64,000 nucleotides of DNA from Bacteroidota bacterium (GTDB lineage: Bacteria; Bacteroidota; Bacteroidia; Bacteroidales; ML635J-15), in assembly GCA_029558535.1 (NCBI GenBank), contig JAKQEK010000347.1, positions 1 to 64,000 of the forward strand. The letters are read 5' to 3'. The translations under genes and the position numbers were made by a program. The notes below the pieces were generated by a model that saw nothing but the letters and a program-made list of their open reading frames with translations, ran no database searches and was not told the DNA's origin. Each line of letters opens with the position of its first letter. Position 1 is the first letter of the stretch. Shown piece after piece: positions 48,461 to 57,649 of the stretch.

Positions 48461-49744
48461 TCAAAGGTAAAACACCTCTTTGTCATGAACCCAATTAGAA
48501 GGAATTCTTTTTGAAGACACTGATTTAGTAATTAAACATAATGCCTTCAAATTCTTGGTGTTTGAATCATTAGTTTGAAAAGAGGTAATATCGTCTTGTG
48601 TACAATTTTCAGATTGAAGGAATAATGTGCAACTATTTAGTTTATGAGATTTTGAGCAAGGATATATAAACCCATCTATTCTATTTATACCTTTGATTTT
48701 CATAACATGACGAAAATACTCCGTAAGTATTTGAGTTGGAACATACTCAATTGGCTCAGAACCATTATTGGAAATAGGTTTAGATACATCTTGAACAAAT
48801 TCTTTAAGAAAAAGTAAACTATCACTCTGATGAGATCTCGACAAATCAAATAAACCTGGAATTGATGGGATATTAGAAAAATCAATTACAGTTAATTCTC
48901 TTAAAGTTACAAATTTACCCACAGTGAGAAATTTTCTTTTATTTTTCATTTTAGCATCAAAATATATCAATTCGTGCTCAATAGTTTCAGAAAAAAAAGA
49001 TCCATAAAACAATGGGATGCCTGCAGGACTCATTCGATTTGATTTAGTTGCATGTTCTAAAGATGGGGGACCGAGTTCTATATAATCTGCCTTGATTTTT
49101 TTATTCTCGAATCTGCCTCGGTAAATTTCAGTTCCAATAGGAAGGACTTTATAAAGATTAAATTCGCTAATAATTTTAGAAATATCATCGAGTATCTTAA
49201 ATACATATGATTTAGGAGAAAATACTGATTTATTTTGTGGCGGCAATTTATAAAAAACATATCGAGTTTTATATTTTACAATCTCAGAAAATGATTCCCA
49301 ACTATAGTAAAGTTCTTTGTTTTGAGGTACGCCAAACGGGTCAATTCTGCACCAAAGTCTATTATCAAAAACTTCTTCAACGATGTCGCGTTTAATTTCA
49401 TCATTCTTGAATTCTAAATAGTTCTTTTCAAAAATATCGTAGGTGTCATAAGTTTTTGTCATATACCCTCCTTCTTTGGATAAATAGGGAACACCTTCAT
49501 CATCAGGATCACCAAATTCAGTTCTAATACATTGTGATAAATAATTCGCTAATGTATTTATATTCACACATTTTTTTCGCTTATATGATTTACCACAATA
49601 TGAACAAAACATATGTGTTGCGTTTTTTCGAATAAAAGACTGAACTGAAGGTTCGTCAATACATTTATCACAAACAAACATATTTTGAAGAGCATGATAA
49701 CCTTTATCTTGGTACTCTATCATTTGTTGCTTTGCAAATCCCAT
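48461..49744 (-). CDS. RES-domain protein with HEPN/RES-type N-terminus
   Basis: I place the start at the ATG at 49744 (427 residues). Two CxxC pairs (FVCDKCIDE and MFCSYCGKS) open the protein, as in HEPN/RES-associated N-terminal domains. The C-terminal half is a RES domain: the Arg in TEIYRGRFE, then LGPPSLEHATKSNRMSP, the conserved Glu in SETIEHELIY and a Ser in HQSDSLLFLKE. RES toxins cleave NAD+. No antitoxin gene is adjacent. Directly upstream on the same strand lies an Argonaute C-terminal remnant, so it may be a former Argonaute effector. Confidence 0.8.
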   Translation of the reverse strand: MGFAKQQMIEYQDKGYHALQNMFVCDKCIDEPSVQSFIRKNATHMFCSYCGKSYKRKKCVNINTLANYLSQCIRTEFGDPDDEGVPYLSKEGGYMTKTYDTYDIFEKNYLEFKNDEIKRDIVEEVFDNRLWCRIDPFGVPQNKELYYSWESFSEIVKYKTRYVFYKLPPQNKSVFSPKSYVFKILDDISKIISEFNLYKVLPIGTEIYRGRFENKKIKADYIELGPPSLEHATKSNRMSPAGIPLFYGSFFSETIEHELIYFDAKMKNKRKFLTVGKFVTLRELTVIDFSNIPSIPGLFDLSRSHQSDSLLFLKEFVQDVSKPISNNGSEPIEYVPTQILTEYFRHVMKIKGINRIDGFIYPCSKSHKLNSCTLFLQSENCTQDDITSFQTNDSNTKNLKALCLITKSVSSKRIPSNWVHDKEVFYL

Positions 49745-49797
49745 ATTGAAAATATTATAGGACAAAAATACAAAAACTGAAAAGCTAAACAATTATT

Positions 49798-49890
49798 TTA
49801 CAAAAACCACAATGTTTCTTTAGCGAATTCGGGTAAGGTAGGTAAGCCGAAATTTTGAAACATTTCTGCAACCATTTCGGGATATTCAAC
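49798..49890 (-). pseudogene. Remnant of a prokaryotic Argonaute C-terminus
   Basis: Read on the minus strand this piece encodes EYPEMVAEMFQNF and GLPTLPEFAKETLWFL, then TAA. The full Argonaute at 55595 ends KYPEMVAEMFPNF, DLPALPEFGKETLWFL. About 91 percent of bases match over 94 bp, and homology goes on about 9 bp past the stop. Most differences are synonymous or conservative, so it comes from a once-functional paralogue. Upstream the frame meets a stop at once. The RES gene starts 53 bp downstream, where the intact locus has its ATPase gene. Confidence 0.8.
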
Positions 49891-50024
49891 TTAAAATGAA
49901 ATTTTAATTTAGGGAAGTTTATTGTTGCTATTTTTTTTTTGATTGTAGGATTATTGTTCAATTCAATGTTACTTTTTGATTTGTACATATTAATAGCTCA
50001 TTACAAATTTAATGAAACTTTTGA

Positions 50025-50172
50025 GGAATAAGTATTGCAATATGCTATGGTGTTTATTCAATGAAAAAAATGTGACAAAAGTAAAACATCAGAAGGGCTG
50101 GCGTGCATAATGAAGCAAAAAGACCTCGCCCCTTTTGAGCGCTTCATTTCAAGTGAAAGGTGGGGATTTTTG
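50025..50172 (+). repeat. Dispersed repeat, copy 2
   Basis: This 148-bp segment matches the blocks of 38750-38919 in the same order and orientation (starting GGAATAAGTATTGCAAT and ending AAGTGAAAGGTGGGGATTTTTG). Its middle hairpin has arms TGAAGC/GCTTCA, different from copy 1. It lies between the Argonaute remnant and the UDG-like gene. Confidence 0.65.
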
Positions 50173-50267
50173 CGAATGAGGAAGAAAAACATTTATTAGC
50201 AAATAAGAAATTAAATGAATAAATTTGTCAATTATAATTCATAAAAAAAGTATAAAAGCCAAACAAT

Positions 50268-50930
50268 ATGTATGATAGTATAGATGGAATTCTTGATCCA
50301 GAAAAATTTTCGAAAGCAAAAATAAAAATACTTTGGATTCTTAGAGAGCCTTCGGTTGATGATAAGGATAAGAATGAAAGAATTGACACTTGCCAAAAAT
50401 TTAGAGAAGGTGAACATAGAGTTAATGTATCAAATATACCAACATATAGGACAATTATTTACGCAACATATAGAATCTTCAATTATGGTGTAAGTTGGTC
50501 AGATATTCCATGTGCTAAAGAGGAATCATACGATGTATTTTTGCAAACAGCGTTAATCAACATAAATAAAAAACCTGGTAATTCATCCTCGAAACCAAAA
50601 GTAATAGCTGCGGCATTTCAAATGAATAGAAATAAACTAATAAATCAAATAAATGAAATAAATCCTGAAGTAATAATTTTTGGTGGAACATATGAGTTAT
50701 TTGATAATGAAGCATTTGACGAAATGAAATTAGAATTCAGCGAGTTTAGTGAAATTGATCACGAAACAAAATATGTATCATATAGTATAACTACTAATGG
50801 AAAATTACTGATTAAAGGATTCCACCCATCCGCAATTAAAAAAAATTATGAAAGAAGTTATACAAAAGAAATTAGTGAAGCAGTTAATATTTGGCAAAAA
50901 ATCAGAAATAACTCCCCAAGAATAATATAA
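50268..50930 (+). CDS. Uracil-DNA glycosylase-like fold protein
   Basis: This 220-residue protein has KILWILREPS near the N-terminus, ALININKKPG in the middle, VIIFGGTYELF, and FHPSAIKK near the end. The positions of an early loop after a hydrophobic strand and a late HPS motif fit the uracil-DNA glycosylase superfamily, although the usual GxxPG loop is changed. Similar proteins occur in defence islands. Enzyme activity is not certain. It begins a co-directional set of three genes. Confidence 0.5.
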   Translation: MYDSIDGILDPEKFSKAKIKILWILREPSVDDKDKNERIDTCQKFREGEHRVNVSNIPTYRTIIYATYRIFNYGVSWSDIPCAKEESYDVFLQTALININKKPGNSSSKPKVIAAAFQMNRNKLINQINEINPEVIIFGGTYELFDNEAFDEMKLEFSEFSEIDHETKYVSYSITTNGKLLIKGFHPSAIKKNYERSYTKEISEAVNIWQKIRNNSPRII

Positions 50931-51022
50931 AAATCGCACAAATCTTGAAATGATATAAATAAGAAAAGAAAAACAGGTAAAACAGATATATTGCATTAAA
51001 ACGAATTTAAAAAAGTAAAACC

Positions 51023-51523
51023 ATGATATATGTACTGGTCGGAATAGTTGCAATTTTAGTGATTCTACATTTTGCAACAAAAAAGAAAAAGAAAAATATA
51101 ATACTAAATAATGAAAAACTAAAAGCATCTGTTAGTTGTGAAAAAATAGATGGAACAGATGTGATAACTGTAACGTACAGCAAGGAAGCTGGAATGGTTG
51201 ATGGAAAACACTATACTGAATATATTAGTGAAATAAAAGAACTCAAACGACAGAATAAGCTTGATGATGCAGAGAAAATTTTATTGAAAATAATTAAAGT
51301 ATTAGAAGAGGAAGCAAAAATTGAAGGAGAAGATTGGTTTATTGCACCGGCATACTTTGAAGAGCTTGCAATAATATATCGAAAGCAAGACAAGATTTCT
51401 GATGAAATCAAAATCTTAGAGCATTACTTCAAGTTAAGTAAAATGACTGGCAATGGAAAGTTTTTCTTAGAAGAAAGGTATCGAAAAGCAAAACTTAAAT
51501 TAGAATCAAAAGGCAAATTTTAA
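51023..51523 (+). CDS. Small membrane protein with TPR-like repeats
   Basis: This 166-residue protein has one N-terminal membrane helix (YVLVGIVAILVILHF), then a basic stretch, and two or three helical hairpins (LDDAEKILLKIIKVLEEEA, YFEELAIIYRKQDKISDEI) that look like tetratricopeptide repeats. TPRs bind partner proteins, so it may be a membrane scaffold. It starts 92 bp after the UDG-like gene, and the next gene follows by 8 bp. Confidence 0.6.
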   Translation: MIYVLVGIVAILVILHFATKKKKKNIILNNEKLKASVSCEKIDGTDVITVTYSKEAGMVDGKHYTEYISEIKELKRQNKLDDAEKILLKIIKVLEEEAKIEGEDWFIAPAYFEELAIIYRKQDKISDEIKILEHYFKLSKMTGNGKFFLEERYRKAKLKLESKGKF

Positions 51524-51531
51524 ATAAACTT

Positions 51532-52263
51532 GTGCAGAATAAAAGTGAGAATATGCTGAAAGCTCTGAAAACATTAAATGAAATATTAAATAACATAGAT
51601 GATACAGCTAAGAAAAAGTTAGTTGGAAATCATTTAGATGCTTTTTATTGGAAAATATACATTACAGATTATCACATTGAAGAATCGGTTAAAGTTTTTA
51701 ATCACCACGAAGGAATTTCGCCAGAAGAAGAATATATTGAAATAGTCAAGGATATTTTTAATTATCATTCAAAATCACCAAATGGACTAAATTATAGGAT
51801 TGCGGTATTTAAATCAGAGGCGAATTTGATAGCAGCAGCACAAAGCATGCATTCACTTGCAGATATCTGTGCTCATATAATTTACAGGTCCTTAAATGAT
51901 TTACAAAATACTATTCCCGAAAAGAATATAGGAATAAAAAGCCTTATAAGAGAATTGAAAAAAAAATCTAAGTATGATAAAATTGTATTAGCTATAAAGG
52001 GGTTAACGGATTCTAATGAATTTAAATATTTGGAAGGATATGTAAACACAGCAAAACATAAATCACTAATCCCGACAACTCACACAGTATCGTTTGCTCA
52101 TAAAGAAATTGTTGAACAATATTTGAGTATAAATGAATTTGAGTATGATGGGATTATATTTACAAAACTAAAAAGTTCGGAATTAAGCAATCTGTATTTT
52201 AACAATTTGAAAAATCAATATAAAGAAATATTTAATGCACTGTGCGGATTGCTTATTGAGTGA
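51532..52263 (+). CDS. Helical protein of unknown function
   Basis: This protein of 243 residues from a GTG start (236 from the ATG at 51553) is mostly helical. Segments such as IAAAQSMHSLADICAHIIYRS and LEGYVNTAKHKSL suggest a HEPN-like four-helix bundle, but the RxxxxH motif of nuclease HEPN proteins is not clear. It closes the three-gene set and converges on the HNH gene across 198 bp. I do not recognise the family. Confidence 0.5.
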   Translation: MQNKSENMLKALKTLNEILNNIDDTAKKKLVGNHLDAFYWKIYITDYHIEESVKVFNHHEGISPEEEYIEIVKDIFNYHSKSPNGLNYRIAVFKSEANLIAAAQSMHSLADICAHIIYRSLNDLQNTIPEKNIGIKSLIRELKKKSKYDKIVLAIKGLTDSNEFKYLEGYVNTAKHKSLIPTTHTVSFAHKEIVEQYLSINEFEYDGIIFTKLKSSELSNLYFNNLKNQYKEIFNALCGLLIE

Positions 52264-52461
52264 CTTTATTAAATTAAAAACATTATCCAATTAGTATTTT
52301 ATAATGATAATAAAAAGAGAAAATATTGATAATAAACCTTATTGTCAGGTTAAAAAATGGAAAATTAACTTATTGAATTGCAATTAATCAGATTGGACAA
52401 CCATCCTATTCTTTAAAGCTTTAGATATAGTGCAAGGTCGGAATAAAATTGAATGTATTGG

Positions 52462-53652
52462 TTAAGGTTGTAAAAAATCGGCAGATTGTATAGATGCAAT
52501 CAAGCCAGTTTCGGTGGCTATATCAAATTGAAATTTTGAATATGCAAATTTATAGAATTCAGCACTTATGTATGTATTACCAATGTAATGATAATAGAAT
52601 TCAGATTTAGTTTTAATGTCAGTTAGGCGATTTTCAAATTCATTGTCAATAAAGCTCTTTATGTAAGCAGTGGAAATATTCAGAGATTTTTTAAAAACAA
52701 ACTTAGCTTTTTCTTCAGCTGCATTATAATTATCCAATAAATGAAATAATTCACAGTTTTTAATAGCTTTAAAATAATCATTATCTTCACATTGCGTGTT
52801 ACGTACAATTTTTAAATTAATTTTATAATTGTTAATGTCAAGAAATTCCGAAAGCTCAACCCCAGAAACAAATGAGATTTTGTCCTCAAAACCATCTACA
52901 AAAGGATGAACGTAGTTTTCAGCATCAATAATTGTTTCCCGTTTGTGTGTAGAATTACATATGTAGCAACTTGGGACTAAATTATAAAACGACAAAGCAA
53001 GATATGGGTATATTGATTGAGCAAGGAAATGGTCAAAAGTAGAACGTTGTATTTCACTAATTGTACTTGAATTAATTCCAGAATTATCCCCCGAGATTGT
53101 AACTATTGAATTAATATTACAATACGGGCAAATAGGAGTTGCATGTCTTGTGGCTAATCGAAATGCATTCCAAACTGAAGGATTATTATTTTTTTTTGTA
53201 AATTTAGAATCATAATCGAAAATATGATTAAGACAAAAAATCAATGGAAAAAATTCTGCGTCATAAATACGTTTTGCATTAGATGGAGTTCGATGCCTGG
53301 AAAACCTTTCGTCTAATGTTTTACTAATAATTATTAAAGTGTCAGTATTTCCCTTTAGAATTTTTGGAAGATATCTATTTGTATAACGTAAAATCAAATA
53401 ATACTCGTTAATAATATCCTTATTGTTAAAAATCGATTGCAATAAATTCAGTATTTTGTCACGAGTTTTATAATGAATACCATGCGAGGCATTACGTAAA
53501 GATGTTTTTGGAAACCTCCTTTGATTTTGTTTAATATAAAGTACTTGAAAGATATTAAGAATAGATTTAGCTCGAGCAGACACCCAGGGATTAACCTCAT
53601 TATAGTGCTCTTCAGATAAACTCACTAAATCAATATGCTGTAAGTGGATCAT
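52462..53652 (-). CDS. HNH nuclease of PtuB (Septu-like) type
   Basis: I place the start at the ATG at 53652 (396 residues), which overlaps the ATPase stop as ATGA, a sign of coupled translation. The HNH core reads PICPYCNINSI, then STFDHFLAQSIYPYLALSFY and NLVPSCYICNSTHK: two CxxC pairs that bind zinc and a DHF catalytic His. This YP..A..FYNL.P.C pattern is typical of the PtuB-like nucleases paired with ABC-type ATPases in Septu defence. The N-terminal 150 residues are helical. Confidence 0.8.
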   Translation of the reverse strand: MIHLQHIDLVSLSEEHYNEVNPWVSARAKSILNIFQVLYIKQNQRRFPKTSLRNASHGIHYKTRDKILNLLQSIFNNKDIINEYYLILRYTNRYLPKILKGNTDTLIIISKTLDERFSRHRTPSNAKRIYDAEFFPLIFCLNHIFDYDSKFTKKNNNPSVWNAFRLATRHATPICPYCNINSIVTISGDNSGINSSTISEIQRSTFDHFLAQSIYPYLALSFYNLVPSCYICNSTHKRETIIDAENYVHPFVDGFEDKISFVSGVELSEFLDINNYKINLKIVRNTQCEDNDYFKAIKNCELFHLLDNYNAAEEKAKFVFKKSLNISTAYIKSFIDNEFENRLTDIKTKSEFYYHYIGNTYISAEFYKFAYSKFQFDIATETGLIASIQSADFLQP

Positions 53653-55583
53653 AAGACAATGTTGCTTTTTATATAATTCCGATATTTTTCCATTAAACGA
53701 TTTGCAATCCATCTTTCACCAATTGATTTTATTAATGATACAATTTGCTCATCGGTAAAATATTGACAATCTGATTTGTGCTCAAGTTGATCGATGAGTT
53801 TATGTAAAACATCTTTTGCAAAACCACCAATATGAGCACCTTCAAGAAAAAATGAATCAGACAGCAAGTCATGAATATTAGCAGCAAAAGTAACTTCTGG
53901 ACCATCTACAACTTTACAGGTACCTAATGCTTTTGTGCCATCTTTAAATGTAAGATCTTCATCAGTTTCCTTCCTTAAAAATAATAGATGGTTTTTGGGC
54001 AAATCGCTAGCAATAAATTGAGAGTGCGAAGTTAGAATTATTTGAATTTTTTGGTTTGAGAAAATTTTGGGCAAAATATTGTTGATGAACTTTAAATACT
54101 GCGATTGCCATTTAGGATGAAAATATAAGTCGCCTTCGTCAATGAGAATAATAAGATTACTTTTATGTTCCTCAATTTTCGATGCCACTGATGATAGGTT
54201 ATAAACAAGAGAATGGAAACGCGAAAATGTTGTAAGGAAACCTTGTTCCCCAGAACTTAACCCCTCAAAATAGAAATCAAGATAACTAAGAATACGAGCT
54301 GTTCTCGCATAAGCTGTTAAAATATTTATTTTAACAGAATCTAAAGGGATTTGGATATGGTTAAAAGATATTAGTGATGCATATTTTGCTGATTTTTCAA
54401 ACTCAAAAAGTAAATCTTTAAATAGGTGCAATTGTTTTACAAAGGAAGAGTCTCCAAGTTCAATATTAAAGAATTTATCACCAAAAGCATGAGGAATAGA
54501 TTTAATATTGTTTTCAATTAGTTCACACTCTTTTGTAAAATCATCTAAATTAACATCGCCTTTTGTAGTTTTGTAAGCTTCGATTAGTTTTACGAAAATT
54601 TCTATTGTACTTTTTTTGTAATCAGGAAACACCTTAACGTTGATTTCACTTATATCCAGAATGTAATTAGCGATGAAGTAATTAAAAAAGGCACGTTTAA
54701 TAACTTTTAAAACATTATTTTCGGGTCTCTGATTATCTATTATAATTGCATCATTGGAACAGTTGAACCAATCTATTATTAGGGGATTCATAATCGATAA
54801 TTCAGACGAATTTTGCTTATAATTTTTAGTATAATCTCGAATTGCCGCTTGAGAAATATCATTAACAAAAATATTTAGAAATGTGGGTAACTTAAATGGG
54901 AGTTGGTCGTTAAATTGGATAGCAAATGAACACTGACGCTGCATTTCCACTAATTTATGAGCAAGGACTTCAGATGTGCTAAATGATTGGTTTGAGTATG
55001 TTTTTAAATCATTTTTTATTAAATAATTAGTGCTTATATTAATTAGACCATTGTACTCATCTTCGTACCTATTATCAAAAATATTTGAATAATGAATAAA
55101 AGCGGTATTATAAAAATCAGGTATAGAATCCCATCTAATGTCTCGTAAAAAAACTTTATTCGTTTTTAAATTTATCGAACTATCTATTGATATTTGAGGA
55201 TTTGAATTTTCCCAACGGTTATCAATGTATATTTCGAGTGTAGCACTTCCAGAATAATTTTCACTTTCATAAACAATAATATTTGGATTATCACTAAGCA
55301 AATCATTAATGTACATAACATGTTCGTGACATTCAAATGCTAAATACTTAATTAAAGTTGTCTTTCCAGCTCCATTTTCACCAACAATCCCCTTAACATC
55401 AACAATTCTTTTATGAAACAAATGAGGAAGGTTGTGCTCGATTTTATTAATGGTTAAATTAGAGGTGCCATTAAAATCTTTATCGACATCAGAAGTAAAT
55501 TTAATATCATAGTCAGAGCTTAGATTAAATCCCTGTTGCTTGATATTGCCAAAGTTATGAATATAAACGAATAGTAAACGCAT
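53649..55583 (-). CDS. ABC-type ATPase of PtuA (Septu-like) type
   Basis: This 644-residue protein has GENGAGKT (residues 68-75), the signature LSSGEQGFLTTFSRF, Walker B LIILIDEGDLYFHP and a late His in LTSHSQF. It is an SMC/RecF-like ATPase with a long helical insert, as in PtuA and other AAA15/OLD-like defence ATPases. There is no TOPRIM domain at the C-terminus, so cleavage would come from the HNH partner. It starts 11 bp after the Argonaute gene and overlaps the HNH gene by 4 bp. Confidence 0.85.
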   Translation of the reverse strand: MRLLFVYIHNFGNIKQQGFNLSSDYDIKFTSDVDKDFNGTSNLTINKIEHNLPHLFHKRIVDVKGIVGENGAGKTTLIKYLAFECHEHVMYINDLLSDNPNIIVYESENYSGSATLEIYIDNRWENSNPQISIDSSINLKTNKVFLRDIRWDSIPDFYNTAFIHYSNIFDNRYEDEYNGLINISTNYLIKNDLKTYSNQSFSTSEVLAHKLVEMQRQCSFAIQFNDQLPFKLPTFLNIFVNDISQAAIRDYTKNYKQNSSELSIMNPLIIDWFNCSNDAIIIDNQRPENNVLKVIKRAFFNYFIANYILDISEINVKVFPDYKKSTIEIFVKLIEAYKTTKGDVNLDDFTKECELIENNIKSIPHAFGDKFFNIELGDSSFVKQLHLFKDLLFEFEKSAKYASLISFNHIQIPLDSVKINILTAYARTARILSYLDFYFEGLSSGEQGFLTTFSRFHSLVYNLSSVASKIEEHKSNLIILIDEGDLYFHPKWQSQYLKFINNILPKIFSNQKIQIILTSHSQFIASDLPKNHLLFLRKETDEDLTFKDGTKALGTCKVVDGPEVTFAANIHDLLSDSFFLEGAHIGGFAKDVLHKLIDQLEHKSDCQYFTDEQIVSLIKSIGERWIANRLMEKYRNYIKSNIVL

Positions 55584-55594
55584 AATATATTATT

Positions 55595-57640
55595 TTACAA
55601 AAACCACAATGTTTCTTTTCCAAATTCGGGTAAGGCGGGTAAGTCGAAATTAGGAAACATTTCTGCAACCATTTCGGGATATTTGACTGTAACGGGCAAA
55701 CTTTGCTGTGTTACTGACTTCCAATATAGACGACTAAACTGATAAACCTGATTTATTAACTCATGTACTGTTGTACTATCTTGTGCAATTGAAGGATCGG
55801 ATGCCCAGAAAGTTAACTTAATTGGAAATGGGAAACCTTCAATACCAACTGGCATTTGACTACCGTATCTTGAGTTATTGCACAATAAGTACTGATTTTT
55901 CCCAATATTAAAAAATGAGCCACTTTCAGGGATTTTTTCTTTAACAGAATCATCAAAAATCAAAATATCTTTAGATTCTGATTTATTAACGGTAATCACT
56001 ATAATTGGAATATCTTGCTTAACAGAACGTAAAACATTCTGAATTTCCTCAACATCAGCATAACTCATTATTTTATAAAAGTGAATGATCAGGCGATTTA
56101 TTGTATCATGTTTTTCGATAAAAACTTCAATTGCTTCACGTATAGATCCAGCCAACATTTTAGATGATTTTGCAGAGTAACAATTGAACCCTTCAAATTG
56201 CCCATCATTTGAAAAGCAGAATGCGCTACCAATGTATTTGCCTTTAGTAGTTTTAGAATGAAATGCGCCGACACCAACTATCAATTCATTAGCGATTTCA
56301 GACTCAAGGCACCAAGGAATACCTTTTAATTTTGCAATAATCGCAATCCCTAAATTTCTAAGACTGAATTTATATGAATCAGAGAGAATCGTTGATTTCT
56401 TAATTGTTTGGCAGACAATTTGGTTTTTAAGTAGCTCAGCTTTAACCTTGTAGTAAATTTTATTCTGATTTTGGTTTGCTATATCTTTTTCGATCGGGTT
56501 TAAAAAAATACATAAATAATTAGTGCCAGGAGTTTTCTCGAAGTTTGACAAGTAATTTTTAATTTCTGGTAATGGGTCGTTAATGTTTGTAAAAGCGAAA
56601 GTGTTCTTTACTGGAAAATAGAAATTTAATTTGGCAAAATCACGCATCCCTTTCCATCCAACGATACCATTATTAAAACTGTCCAATATTCTTTGAGAAT
56701 GGTTAATATCATCAATGTGATAAATAATAAAGAATTCCACCCTGCCGTAAGAAGATGATTTGAATGGACCATATTTATACATATCAGACATAGGAGACTT
56801 CCCAATATTATTATTGCCATAAACTAAATTTTGATTTTTCTCGCCAGAATGAAAAATTTTCTCTGAAGCAACAGTAATAAAGTTATCACAATTTATCGGA
56901 ATAATCGCCTTAAATTCATCGGTATTGATGTAATCTTTGTAAATGCTTTGAATATTATTAAAGTAAAGTAAATACTTGTTTTTTGTTCTAATTATTGGCG
57001 AGACTATATTAAGACTGTTTTTTAAAGACAAATTTAAAACTGGGTATATATTATTTCTATCTGGGTTTGAAGTGTGAATTAAATCATCAAGTTTATGAAT
57101 TTGTTTATTATAAACAACTTTTGTAAAATCGCTTTGTGAGCTTTCGAGCTTTACTAAATTCTTTTTTAAAATTTTTGTACTACCTGAATATGCAATGACC
57201 AATTCTGGGAACTCAGTTACACGGGCAATTTGAACTTTAAAAGTATATTTTTCAAAATAGGCGTAATCTTTTGTATCAGAAGATTTGAGATGAAAATATG
57301 CAGTTACATCACCAATAAAATTAGTTTCAATAAGATACGCTTTCTTCTTGAAGAATTCGCAAATAAGAAACGAATAATAATATTTAGCAAATCGTATCGA
57401 CTTTTTCAAATCAACCGAAATAATTCCGGCACCATCAGGAGACAATTTAAAATCTGTATAGAGAAAATCAAGTTTATTTAAATCGTTTTTATCAAAACAA
57501 TCCGAAATATTTATCGGCAATTCGCTTTTACTTATCGGGAACCGTCCCTCCTCTTTTTCTTTGTAAAAAGAAAATGCAACTGGTTCGGCGATGTGGTCGA
57601 AAGTTAGGATATTGTACTTAAAATTCGCTTCTGTGCTCAT
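55595..57640 (-). CDS. Prokaryotic Argonaute with inactive-looking PIWI domain
   Basis: This 681-residue protein ends in a PIWI domain. The typical NLGIAIIAKLKGIPW and the C-terminal LINQVYQFSRLYWKSV and LPVTVKYPEMVAEMF are clear. Where active Argonautes have the first catalytic Asp it reads VGVGAF (about residue 458), and the later Asp position reads IIHFYK (about residue 521), so it is probably guide-binding but not cutting. A MID-like region and a diverged N-terminal half precede it. It lies 9 bp after the Type III Res gene and 11 bp before the ATPase gene, so it belongs to the operon. Confidence 0.8.
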   Translation of the reverse strand: MSTEANFKYNILTFDHIAEPVAFSFYKEKEEGRFPISKSELPINISDCFDKNDLNKLDFLYTDFKLSPDGAGIISVDLKKSIRFAKYYYSFLICEFFKKKAYLIETNFIGDVTAYFHLKSSDTKDYAYFEKYTFKVQIARVTEFPELVIAYSGSTKILKKNLVKLESSQSDFTKVVYNKQIHKLDDLIHTSNPDRNNIYPVLNLSLKNSLNIVSPIIRTKNKYLLYFNNIQSIYKDYINTDEFKAIIPINCDNFITVASEKIFHSGEKNQNLVYGNNNIGKSPMSDMYKYGPFKSSSYGRVEFFIIYHIDDINHSQRILDSFNNGIVGWKGMRDFAKLNFYFPVKNTFAFTNINDPLPEIKNYLSNFEKTPGTNYLCIFLNPIEKDIANQNQNKIYYKVKAELLKNQIVCQTIKKSTILSDSYKFSLRNLGIAIIAKLKGIPWCLESEIANELIVGVGAFHSKTTKGKYIGSAFCFSNDGQFEGFNCYSAKSSKMLAGSIREAIEVFIEKHDTINRLIIHFYKIMSYADVEEIQNVLRSVKQDIPIIVITVNKSESKDILIFDDSVKEKIPESGSFFNIGKNQYLLCNNSRYGSQMPVGIEGFPFPIKLTFWASDPSIAQDSTTVHELINQVYQFSRLYWKSVTQQSLPVTVKYPEMVAEMFPNFDLPALPEFGKETLWFL

Positions 57641-57649
57641 GGTACGGAA

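Noticed and set aside
49785-49988. Minus-strand 67-codon open frame covering the Argonaute remnant
   Set aside because: It is in another frame; the frame that matches the Argonaute C-terminus is the meaningful one.
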